Of a stretch of DNA of 15,347 bases, positions 6,773 through 13,492 are shown in pieces (position 1 is the first letter of the stretch; every line of letters begins with the position of its first letter). The stretch spans positions 8,544,657 to 8,560,003 of the forward strand of contig NZ_CM002285.1 of assembly GCF_000497445.1 (NCBI RefSeq). Direction: 5' to 3'. The notes beneath the pieces are model-generated. The model saw only the letters and a program-made list of their open reading frames with translations. It was not told the origin of the DNA and ran no database searches. A program made the position numbers and the translations under genes. The stretch comes from Streptomyces roseochromogenus subsp. oscitans DS 12.976. GTDB lineage: Bacteria; Actinomycetota; Actinomycetes; Streptomycetales; Streptomycetaceae.

Positions 6773-7975
6773 ATGACGTCATTGACCCAGGATCCACTGC
6801 TGTGGATCTTGCTGGTGGTGCTCATCGCTGCGGTCGTCGCAGTGATGCGGGCCCGGAGAACCAATATGGCGCTCCGAAGAACGAGGAAGGACCTGGAGAC
6901 AGGGCTGAGCGAGGCCCGCGGCGACGTCGGTCAGCTCCACACGCACATCGCCGCGCTGACCGCACAGCAACAGCGCGACCTCGCGGACGTACGGGCGGAC
7001 GCCGAGGCGGCGACCAAGGCGGTGCTGAAGTCCGCGATGGGAACGCTGCAGTCGCTCGCCGAGGAGCAGCAGGTTCTCCTGGACAGCCTGCTGAGGAAGT
7101 ACGGCGACACCACGGAGGTCCTGGCCGACCTGATGTCGGTCGACCACACCGGCAGCCAGTTCGGCCGCCGCGCCAAGGGCATCTCCGTGCTGTGCGGCGG
7201 CTGGCTGGGCCGGCGTGACGGCGCCGCCACGGTCTATGACGTCGCGCGCAGCGCCCAGGGCCGGATCAAGGACTTCAACCGGGTCAGTGTCCACTCGCAG
7301 GTCAACGTCTCGCTCGTCGGCAAGGCGGTCGAGCCGGTGGCCGTCGTGCTGGCGGAAGTGCTGGACAACGCGACGAACTACAGTGCGCCCGGGACGCCCG
7401 TCGAGGTCAACATCCAGGCCGTACCGACCGGTGTGTGCTTCATCGTGGACGACGCCGGTCTGGGCATGGACCAGGAGACCAAGGACCGGGCGGCGGCACT
7501 GCTCACCGTCGACGGTCCCGTCGACATCACCGGTCTCGGCGATCCGCCGCGGTTCGGCTTCGCCGTGTGCGGCATGCTCGCCGCCCGCTACGGCTTCGCC
7601 GTCTCCGTCGGCTCCGTGTCCCCCTACGGCGGAGTACGTGCAGTGATTCGTGTACCCGAAAGCCTTCTCGCGGCCGACGTTCCTTCCCCTCCGGCCGACG
7701 CCCAGATCCCCGCAGGCCCGGAGGAGATCCCCCAGAGGCTGGCGTCCGTACCGGCCGTGGGCCCCTCGCACGTGGTGGGAACGACCCAGGGAGGTCTGCC
7801 CAAACGGCGCAGGCGCAGTGGCTCGGTCACGGTGGTCCCGGCCCTCGACACCGCCGGCCAGGAGGGAACGGCCGAACCGGACAGCGAGGTCACGGCGTCG
7901 CGGCTCGGGGCGTTCGCGCGCGGTACACAGCTCGGGCGCACCACGAACACCACGGAAGGATCTGACAACAAGTGA
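6773..7975 (+). CDS. cvnA: Conservon sensor-kinase-like ATP-binding protein CvnA
   Basis: This 400-residue protein heads the conservon. A single membrane segment (about 9-26) is followed by a basic stretch and a helical, probably coiled-coil region (about 35-120). VDHTGSQFGRR (123-133) holds H125 at the position of the usual phosphoacceptor helix. The ATPase domain has an N-box with E195 and N199 (AEVLDNATNYS), G1 DDAGLGMD (226-233) and G2 FGFAVCG (261-267). Residues from about 300 to the end are Pro-rich and probably disordered. Known conservon work treats CvnA as a membrane-anchored ATPase that contacts CvnB and CvnD in a GPCR-like complex. The in-frame ATG at 6752 was passed over because ATG 6773 has GAAGAGAG just upstream. 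The stop overlaps the cvnB GTG (GTGA at 7972-7975). Kinase activity is not certain for this family. Confidence 0.9.
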   Translation: MTSLTQDPLLWILLVVLIAAVVAVMRARRTNMALRRTRKDLETGLSEARGDVGQLHTHIAALTAQQQRDLADVRADAEAATKAVLKSAMGTLQSLAEEQQVLLDSLLRKYGDTTEVLADLMSVDHTGSQFGRRAKGISVLCGGWLGRRDGAATVYDVARSAQGRIKDFNRVSVHSQVNVSLVGKAVEPVAVVLAEVLDNATNYSAPGTPVEVNIQAVPTGVCFIVDDAGLGMDQETKDRAAALLTVDGPVDITGLGDPPRFGFAVCGMLAARYGFAVSVGSVSPYGGVRAVIRVPESLLAADVPSPPADAQIPAGPEEIPQRLASVPAVGPSHVVGTTQGGLPKRRRRSGSVTVVPALDTAGQEGTAEPDSEVTASRLGAFARGTQLGRTTNTTEGSDNK

Positions 7976-8373
7976 AGATCGACCTGTCCTGGGTGCTGAA
8001 CGACGTGCTGGAGGTGCGCGGGGCCCGGCACGCGGTCCTCGTCTCGGGCGACGGCCTGCTGCTGCAGCGCTCCGACGACATCGCGCGGGACGACGCCGAG
8101 ACGAACGCCGCAGCGATGAGTTCGATGCAGTCGCTGAGCCGTGCCGTCGCGGGGTTCGTGGGAGCGGGACACGGGATCTGGAAGCAGACGCTGCTGGAGT
8201 ACGACGGCGGCTGGATCTTTCTGATCGCCGCGGGTCAGGGCGCATATCTCGCCGTCTCGGCCGCGCTGGACGTGGACATGGAGGCCATGTCGTTCCGGAT
8301 GCAGAAGACGGTGGCGGGCCTGAGCAAGGCGATGAGCGTGGCGCCGCGTTCGGACAGCGGTGCCGGAGCATGA
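7972..8373 (+). CDS. cvnB: Conservon roadblock/LC7-domain protein CvnB
   Basis: This 133-residue protein is a compact roadblock/LC7 domain. It begins with the helix LSWVLNDVLEVRGARHAVLVSGDGLLL and has the typical central segment AAAMSSMQSLSRAVAGF followed by the beta-rich part ending near LAVSAALDVDMEAM. Roadblock proteins of the MglB type regulate small GTPases of the MglA type by direct binding, and CvnB is thought to play this part toward CvnD. The GTG start overlaps the cvnA stop, with AAGGA upstream at 7956-7960. The stop overlaps the cvnC ATG (ATGA at 8370-8373), so translation is coupled on both sides. The length is normal for the family. GTPase regulation is inferred from relatives. 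Confidence 0.92.
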   Translation: MKIDLSWVLNDVLEVRGARHAVLVSGDGLLLQRSDDIARDDAETNAAAMSSMQSLSRAVAGFVGAGHGIWKQTLLEYDGGWIFLIAAGQGAYLAVSAALDVDMEAMSFRMQKTVAGLSKAMSVAPRSDSGAGA

Positions 8374-8744
8374 CGAGGCCCGGCGAGGAAGCCTCCGTCA
8401 CCAGCGAATTCGTCCGCTCCTACGTCATCACCGGCGGGCGGAGCCTGCCTGCCTCGGATGACCTGGCGCTGCACACCCTCGTCACCCTGGCTCCCGAGCG
8501 GATCCCTCCGCTGGGAGCCGGCCCCGAGGTGATGGCGATCTGGAAGCTGATCGCGGGCGGCTACCTGTCGGTCGCCGAAGTGGCCGGCCACGTGGGACTG
8601 CCGGTGGGGGTGGCCCGGCTGCTGCTGACCGATTTATTCGAGCAGGGCCACCTCCTGCGCCGCGCCGAGCCACCCCGGGCTCAGAACGTTGACAGAGCGA
8701 CCCTCGAGAAGGTTCTGAATGGACTCCAATCCCTCATCGGCTGA
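8370..8744 (+). CDS. cvnC: Conservon DUF742 protein CvnC
   Basis: This 124-residue protein matches the DUF742 family, the third gene of every conservon. It shows FVRSYVITGGRSLP (about 14-27), the usual LALHTLVTL segment (32-40), and a C-terminal winged-helix-like part with YLSVAEVAGHVGLPVGVARLLLTDLFEQGHLLRR (about 65-98). Its biochemical role is unknown; the winged-helix character suggests protein or nucleic acid binding, and conservon studies report that the four proteins interact. The ATG overlaps the cvnB stop. The last 26 bp overlap the start of cvnD, an unusually long overlap that suggests obligatory coupling and balanced amounts of the two proteins. Confidence 0.9.
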   Translation: MTRPGEEASVTSEFVRSYVITGGRSLPASDDLALHTLVTLAPERIPPLGAGPEVMAIWKLIAGGYLSVAEVAGHVGLPVGVARLLLTDLFEQGHLLRRAEPPRAQNVDRATLEKVLNGLQSLIG

Positions 8745-9321
8745 GACGGCCCCTGGATCCATCTACGTCTCCAGCGCGGTGACCAACGCCGCCAAGATCC
8801 TCGTCGTCGGGCACTTCGCGGTGGGCAAGACGACCTTCATCGGCTCGCTGTCGGAGATCACCCCGCTGCGGACCGAGGAGAAGATGACACAGGCGTCCCT
8901 CCACGTGGACGACCTCAGGGGCGTGGCGGACAAGACCACCACCACCGTGGCCCTGGACTTCGGCCGGCTGACGCTCAGCGACGAACTCGTGCTGTACCTG
9001 TTCGGCACCCCCGGACAGCAGCGCTTCATGCAGCTGTGGGAGGACATGGCCCGCGGCGCGCTGGGCGCGCTCCTCCTGGTCGACCCCGCCCGGCTGGAGG
9101 AGACCTTCCCCGTCATCGACCTCGTCGAGCGGTACGGCCTCGAGTACGCCATCGCGGTCAACAGCTTCCAGCCGGGCCCGGCGTACGAGGAGGCGGAGGT
9201 GCGCGAGGCGCTCGACCTGCTCCCGGACACCCCCGTCGTCTACTGCGACGCCCGCGACCGGCAGTCCTCCGCCCACGCGCTGATCGAGCTCGTGCGTCAC
9301 CTGCTCACCCGAGCCGCCTGA
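8719..9321 (+). CDS. cvnD: Conservon small GTPase-like protein CvnD
   Basis: This 200-residue protein is a Ras/MglA-like GTPase of the conservon type. The P-loop GHFAVGKTT is at 31-39, the G3-like FGTPGQQRF at 95-103 and the region CDARD at 176-180 takes the G5 position. The G4 motif, expected as NKxD, reads NSFQ (148-151), which lacks the guanine-selecting aspartate (see findings). CvnD proteins bind and hydrolyse GTP and are the signal output of the conservon, probably switching between CvnA/CvnB-bound and free forms. The ATG at 8719 lies inside the end of cvnC. The next gene starts 50 bp downstream with its own ribosome binding site, so the P450 genes are likely co-transcribed but are not translationally coupled to cvnD. 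Confidence 0.9.
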   Translation: MDSNPSSAETAPGSIYVSSAVTNAAKILVVGHFAVGKTTFIGSLSEITPLRTEEKMTQASLHVDDLRGVADKTTTTVALDFGRLTLSDELVLYLFGTPGQQRFMQLWEDMARGALGALLLVDPARLEETFPVIDLVERYGLEYAIAVNSFQPGPAYEEAEVREALDLLPDTPVVYCDARDRQSSAHALIELVRHLLTRAA

Positions 9322-9371
9322 CACCCCCATCCCCGCCGGACCATCGGCCCGGAGCCAGCAGAAGGAACCCC

Positions 9372-10721
9372 ATGGACCGCCAGTCAGCCCCCGCCCCCGC
9401 CGCGGCCAGATGCCCCATGCACGACGCGGCGTTCGCCGCCGACCCCCACCAGGTCTACGATCGGCTGCGCGCCCACGGTCCGGCCGGACCGGTCGAACTC
9501 GCCCCCGGTATCGACGCCACGCTCGTCGTCGGCCATGAGACGGCCCTGCGCGTGCTGCAGAACTCCACGCTCTTCGCCCGGGACGCCCGCCGCTGGAAGG
9601 CCCTGAGCGAAGGGCAGATCGGGCTGGACCACCCGGTGCTGCCGATGATGGCGTACCGGCCCAACTGCCTGTTCACCGACGGCGCCGTGCACCTGCGGCT
9701 GCGCAAGGCCGTCACGGACAGCCTGGCCCGGCTCAACATCACCCGAATACGGCGCGACGTCGAGCCCCTCGCCGACTACCTCATCGACCAGTTCAGCGAG
9801 CGAGGCCGGGCCGACCTCCTCAACGACTACGCCAAACTGCTGCCGCTGCTGCTGTTCAACAAGCTCTTCGGCTGCCCGGCGGACATCGGTGACACCCTGA
9901 CCACCTCCATGTCGGCGATCTTCGACGGCAAGGACGCCCTGCGCGCCAACGAGGAACTCACCTCCTGCCTCATGGAGTTGATCGCCCTCAAGCGCCGCCG
10001 GCCCGGCGACGACATGACCTCCTGGCTGATCCAGCACCCCGCGGGGCTGACCGACGAGGAACTCAAGGACCAGCTGGTCATGCTGATGGGCGCCGGCGTG
10101 GAACCCGAGCGCAATCTGATCGGCAACGCCCTGCTCCTGCTGCTGTCACCCGACACCAGCGGACGCGACTCCGGGCTGCTGGTCGAGGAGGCGATCGATC
10201 ACGTGCTGTGGAACCAGACGCCGATCGCCAACTACGCCACCCACTACCCGGTCCAGGACGTGGACCTCGGGGGAGTGGTGGCCGAGACGGGCACACCGGT
10301 CGTCATCAGCTTCGCCGCGGCCAACAGCGATCCCGCGCTGGCCGAGGCCCGCCGGAAGCACAGCAAGGGCGCCCACCTGGCCTGGGGAGCCGGACCGCAC
10401 GCGTGCCCGGCCAAGGACCCGGCGCAGGTCATCGCCGTCACCGCGATCGAGAAGCTCCTCAACGCCCTGCCCGACCTGACCCTGGCCGTCCCGGAGGAGG
10501 ACCTCGAATGGCGGCCTGGCCCGTTCCACCGGGCGCTGGCCGCACTGCCCGTGGCCTTCAGCCCGACACCGGCCACCCGCATGGCCTCCGCACTGCAGAG
10601 CCGTACCGCCCCCGCCGCGGTGGAGCAGCCGCTCCCCACGGCACCGGTGGCCGCCGCCCGTCAGGAACCGGCCAGAAAGAAGGGATTCTGGAGTACGTTC
10701 CTGGACATCTTCCGGGTCTGA
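9372..10721 (+). CDS. Atypical CYP157-like cytochrome P450 lacking ExxR
   Basis: This 449-residue protein follows the conservon genes, as P450s do in several S. coelicolor conservons. The heme-ligand cysteine is C345 in WGAGPHACPAKD, with Trp in place of the usual Phe at the loop start. The C-helix H107/R111 pair (HLRLR) is kept. The K-helix reads EEAIDHVLWNQTP (272-284), with no ExxR; CYP157 enzymes are published as lacking this motif (EQSLW in CYP157C1). The I-helix reads GAGVEPERN (240-248) without the oxygen-activating threonine. The catalytic domain ends near 396; about 50 more residues follow, ending RKKGFWSTFLDIFRV. GAAGGA lies 5 nt before the ATG. Monooxygenase activity is doubtful; a scaffold, electron-transfer or sensing role is equally possible. 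Confidence 0.88.
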   Translation: MDRQSAPAPAAARCPMHDAAFAADPHQVYDRLRAHGPAGPVELAPGIDATLVVGHETALRVLQNSTLFARDARRWKALSEGQIGLDHPVLPMMAYRPNCLFTDGAVHLRLRKAVTDSLARLNITRIRRDVEPLADYLIDQFSERGRADLLNDYAKLLPLLLFNKLFGCPADIGDTLTTSMSAIFDGKDALRANEELTSCLMELIALKRRRPGDDMTSWLIQHPAGLTDEELKDQLVMLMGAGVEPERNLIGNALLLLLSPDTSGRDSGLLVEEAIDHVLWNQTPIANYATHYPVQDVDLGGVVAETGTPVVISFAAANSDPALAEARRKHSKGAHLAWGAGPHACPAKDPAQVIAVTAIEKLLNALPDLTLAVPEEDLEWRPGPFHRALAALPVAFSPTPATRMASALQSRTAPAAVEQPLPTAPVAAARQEPARKKGFWSTFLDIFRV

Positions 10722-10885
10722 TGCCGCGAAGTTCCTCCGGGGCGGATGTGCGGCATGTGTGGACTTCTTCCGTGACTGGTGTGCGACATGTGACGGGAGC
10801 AACACTGACAGGCGCATGACCAGGGAGAGAGGAAGGGTAGGTTCCGGCGGTAATCCGGTAGCGCCCAGCCATGGAGGAGCTTCGC
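10722..10885 (+). promoter_or_regulatory. Inter-P450 region with 13-bp direct repeats
   Basis: This 164-bp gap is long for an operon whose other joints overlap or nearly touch. It holds TGTGCGGCATGTG at 10747-10759 and TGTGCGACATGTG at 10780-10792, identical at 12 of 13 positions and 33 bp apart, about three helical turns. This looks like a pair of regulator sites and suggests an internal promoter for the second P450 and the crotonase. I could not identify a reliable -10/-35 pair. The GGAGGAG at 10873-10879 is the ribosome binding site of the next gene. Confidence 0.4.
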
Positions 10886-12148
10886 GTGACCGCCGTTGGC
10901 GACATACGCGGTAAAATCACCGACCGCCGAGCCGTCATCTCCCTCCTTCGTCGCCTCCGTTCCGGCGAAGGACAGGCCAACCCCCTCCCCGTCTGGGACG
11001 AACTGCGCGCACTGGGTGAGGTGGTGCCCGCTCCCTGGGGCGGGTACTTCGTGACCGGATTCGACACCTGCAGCCAGATCCTGCGCGGCCGGGACTGGCT
11101 CGTACCGGACTTCGCCTGGCAGGAACGCCGGTCCCACGCGGCCCGCTGGCAGGACCCGGCGACCCGCGAGATGACACGGACGCTCTCCCGCCTCAACCCG
11201 CCCGAGCACACCTTCCGGCGCCGCGCCCTCGGCAACCTCTTCGACCGCGGCACTCTCGACGCCATGCGGCCTCGGATCGAGGACCACGTCACCCGGCTCC
11301 TGGACCGCCTCGACTCAGCGCTGCGCACCCACGGCGAGGCCGACTTCGTCACCACGGTCGGCGACCAACTGCCCATCCACACCGTCGGCCAGTGGCTCGC
11401 CATCCCGGCCGAGCACTACCCCCACATCCTCGACTTCACCCACCGTCAGATTCACGCCCAGGAACTCATCCCCACCAGGAGGGAACTGGCCGTCTCGGCC
11501 CAGGCCACCCTGGAGATGAAGGACTACTTCACCGGCCTCGTCGCCCACCGCCGCGCCCACCCCGGCGACGACGTCCTCACCGGCTGGATCCGCTACTGGG
11601 ACGCCCAGTACCCCGACGACCGCGCGGCGGCCGACCAGATGCTGTACGACCTGACGATGTTCCTCACCATCGCCTCCCTGGAGACCACCGCTACCCTGCT
11701 GACCAACGCGGTGTGGTTCCTGACCCAGGACCCCGCCCGGGCCGACTGGCTGCGCCGGCACCCCGAGCACATGGACGACGCGATCGACGAGGCGCTGCGC
11801 TACGACCCGCCGATCCACCTCAACTCCCGCTTCGCAGCGGACGACACCGTCCTCGCCGGCGTACCCGTCACCAAGGACACCACCGTCCACGTCCTCTACG
11901 GCGCAGCCAACCACGACCCGCGGCGCAACCCGGAACCCCACGTCTTCGACATCCGCCGCAAGGGCGGCCACCTCACCTTCGGCGGCGGCGCCCACTACTG
12001 CCTCGGCACGGCCCTGGCCCGCCTGGAGGCGAGACTTCTGCTCACCCAGCTGCTGGAACGATTCCCCACCCTGCGGCCGACCGCGGGACCGGCCTACGCG
12101 AACCGGATGGTCTTCCGGCGCATCACCTCCCTGAAAGTGACGACATGA
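10886..12148 (+). CDS. Canonical cytochrome P450 (second conservon-linked P450)
   Basis: This 420-residue protein has all the usual P450 signatures. These are the C-helix NPPEHTFRRR with H108 and R112, the I-helix IASLETT (262-268) with an acid-threonine pair, the K-helix ExxR as EALR (302-305), and the heme loop FGGGAHYCLG (365-374) with ligand C372. It should therefore be a working bacterial class I monooxygenase that depends on separate ferredoxin and reductase; neither is encoded here. In S. coelicolor, CYP157 genes lie beside CYP154- or CYP156-type partners, and this gene fits that place, but I cannot assign the family by eye. I chose the GTG at 10886 rather than the in-frame ATG at 10871, because that ATG overlaps a perfect GGAGGAG ribosome binding site 6 nt before the GTG. 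The stop overlaps the crotonase ATG. Confidence 0.92.
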   Translation: MTAVGDIRGKITDRRAVISLLRRLRSGEGQANPLPVWDELRALGEVVPAPWGGYFVTGFDTCSQILRGRDWLVPDFAWQERRSHAARWQDPATREMTRTLSRLNPPEHTFRRRALGNLFDRGTLDAMRPRIEDHVTRLLDRLDSALRTHGEADFVTTVGDQLPIHTVGQWLAIPAEHYPHILDFTHRQIHAQELIPTRRELAVSAQATLEMKDYFTGLVAHRRAHPGDDVLTGWIRYWDAQYPDDRAAADQMLYDLTMFLTIASLETTATLLTNAVWFLTQDPARADWLRRHPEHMDDAIDEALRYDPPIHLNSRFAADDTVLAGVPVTKDTTVHVLYGAANHDPRRNPEPHVFDIRRKGGHLTFGGGAHYCLGTALARLEARLLLTQLLERFPTLRPTAGPAYANRMVFRRITSLKVTT

Positions 12149-12936
12149 CTGCCCTCCCCCTGACGACCCTCCCGGCCGACGCCGTACGGCGGACCCTGCG
12201 GACCCACCGGGAGGGCCCGGTACTCACGATCGAGCTGAACAACCCCGAGCAGGGCAACATGGTCACCGATGACCTGCTGGACGACCTCCTGGCGGTCCTC
12301 CAGGACCAGGACCCGGCAGTCCGCGTGCTCGTGCTCGCCGGGAGCGGCGACGACTTCTGCCTCGGCGGGGACCGCAGCGAGTTCAGCCGGCAGCTCGTCC
12401 ACGACCCCCTGGGCAGCGGCATCCGCATGACGGGGATCAAGGCGCGGCGCGTCTGCGACGCCCTGACCACGAACCCGGCCGTCACCATCGCCCGCGTCCA
12501 CGGCAAGGCCATCGGGGCCGGCTTCGCCCTGGCGCTCGCCTGCGATCTGCGGGTCGGCTCCGAGGACGCGACCTTCCGGCTCCCGGAACTCGCGCTCGGG
12601 CTGCCCACCGCGTGGGGCGGTCTGCTGCCCCGTCTCATCAGCGAGGTCGGCGCCGCCCACGTCCGCGAGATCGTCCTCACCGGACGCGCCATCACGGCGG
12701 CGGAAGCCCGGTCCCTGTCCATCCTGCAGCGGGTCGTCCCCGCTCAGGAGCTGGACGCGGCCGTCGCCGCCTGGGCCAAGCCCATCGTCCGCCGTCCCCA
12801 GTCCGCCCTGCGCGTCACCAAGACACTGCTCAACTCGCTGTCCTCGGTCTCGCGTCTGGCCGACGTCTCCGCGCTGGATGCGGAACTGATGGCCGCAGTC
12901 GTGACCGAGGCACACCACAGCCGCGGAGCCTACTGA
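12145..12936 (+). CDS. Crotonase-fold enoyl-CoA hydratase/isomerase family protein
   Basis: This 263-residue protein has the full crotonase fold. The first oxyanion-hole segment is FCLGGD (71-76), the second is HGKAIGAGFALALACD (119-134), then FRLPELALGLPTAWGGLLPRL (144-164) and EIVLTGRAITAAEA (175-188). Of the two glutamates used by classical hydratases, the E164-type residue is present (E148 in RLPE), but the E144-type position is Ala128 in GAGFA. That pattern fits isomerases or other crotonase reactions better than simple hydration. The substrate is probably an acyl-CoA, as in most of the family. The ATG overlaps the P450 stop (ATGA at 12145-12148), so the two enzymes are made together and may act in one pathway. 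The stop region overlaps that of the convergent SRPBCC gene by 7 bp. Confidence 0.9.
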   Translation: MTALPLTTLPADAVRRTLRTHREGPVLTIELNNPEQGNMVTDDLLDDLLAVLQDQDPAVRVLVLAGSGDDFCLGGDRSEFSRQLVHDPLGSGIRMTGIKARRVCDALTTNPAVTIARVHGKAIGAGFALALACDLRVGSEDATFRLPELALGLPTAWGGLLPRLISEVGAAHVREIVLTGRAITAAEARSLSILQRVVPAQELDAAVAAWAKPIVRRPQSALRVTKTLLNSLSSVSRLADVSALDAELMAAVVTEAHHSRGAY

Positions 12937-13424
12937 TCACCGCTTCCCGAGCACGGTTTCGCCAGGCGCCGGTCCAAGGCCGTCACCGCGTCACGGAAAG
13001 CCCGCCCCAGGCCCGCCCGGGCCAGCCGGAGCACGAACCGGAACGCGGCCGTCCCATCGGCGGCGAAGGTCCACTGCACGAGGGTGCCGGTGCCACGAGG
13101 GGTGAGGCGCCACTCCTCGACCAGGGCACGGGCGCCCGGCGCGTTGGTGGTGTCGACGCGGTAGGCGTACACCTCGGGCTCCTTCGCCACGAGGACCGTC
13201 TCCGCGAACCGAGTCCCGCCCACGAGCCGGATCTCACGCCCGGCACCGCCGTCGGTGGCCCGGGCGAGCGTCACCGCCGAGAACCACCGCGTCCAGCCGG
13301 GCACGTCCTCCGCGAGCGCGTGGAAGACCTGCTCGGGGGCGGCGGACATGTTCCGCGCGAAGACCAGACGGACGGGCGCGGCCCCGACGAAGTCGAGGTC
13401 CACCGGGCGCAGACGACGAGCCAT
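12930..13424 (-). CDS. SRPBCC-family protein (START/polyketide-cyclase-like)
   Basis: This 164-residue protein fits the SRPBCC superfamily, small helix-grip folds that bind hydrophobic ligands. It shows the typical opening NMSAAPEQVFHALAEDVPGWTRWFSAV (about 25-51), a central beta region with GAGREIRLVGGTRFAETVLV (60-79), and the TLVQWTF strand (114-120) before a long C-terminal helix (about 126-155). Family members include polyketide cyclases, lipid carriers and stress proteins; no specific role is evident. The ATG at 13424 is supported by AAGGGGG 8 nt upstream. The gene lies 68 bp downstream of the DeoR regulator on the same strand and may be co-transcribed with it. Its stop (TAG, 12930-12932) lies within the last codons of the convergent crotonase gene, leaving no room for a separate terminator. 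Confidence 0.85.
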   Translation of the reverse strand: MARRLRPVDLDFVGAAPVRLVFARNMSAAPEQVFHALAEDVPGWTRWFSAVTLARATDGGAGREIRLVGGTRFAETVLVAKEPEVYAYRVDTTNAPGARALVEEWRLTPRGTGTLVQWTFAADGTAAFRFVLRLARAGLGRAFRDAVTALDRRLAKPCSGSGDQ

Positions 13425-13492
13425 GGATGTAACCCCCTTGTGCCCCTCCCACAGGGCGGTCGACCGGGCGGCCCACCATAGCTGACAGTCTC
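13425..13492 (-). other. Short gap between DeoR regulator and SRPBCC gene
   Basis: This 68-bp spacer contains a perfect 10-bp palindrome CGGTCGACCG at 13457-13466 and the SRPBCC ribosome binding site. The palindrome might be part of a regulator site, but it is short and GC-rich enough to occur by chance. No terminator is seen, which leaves read-through from the regulator possible. Confidence 0.25.

Noticed and set aside
10871..10885. ATG at 10871 as start of the second P450
   Set aside because: The ATG overlaps GGAGGAG, which is ideally placed as the ribosome binding site of the GTG at 10886; nothing suitable lies upstream of the ATG.
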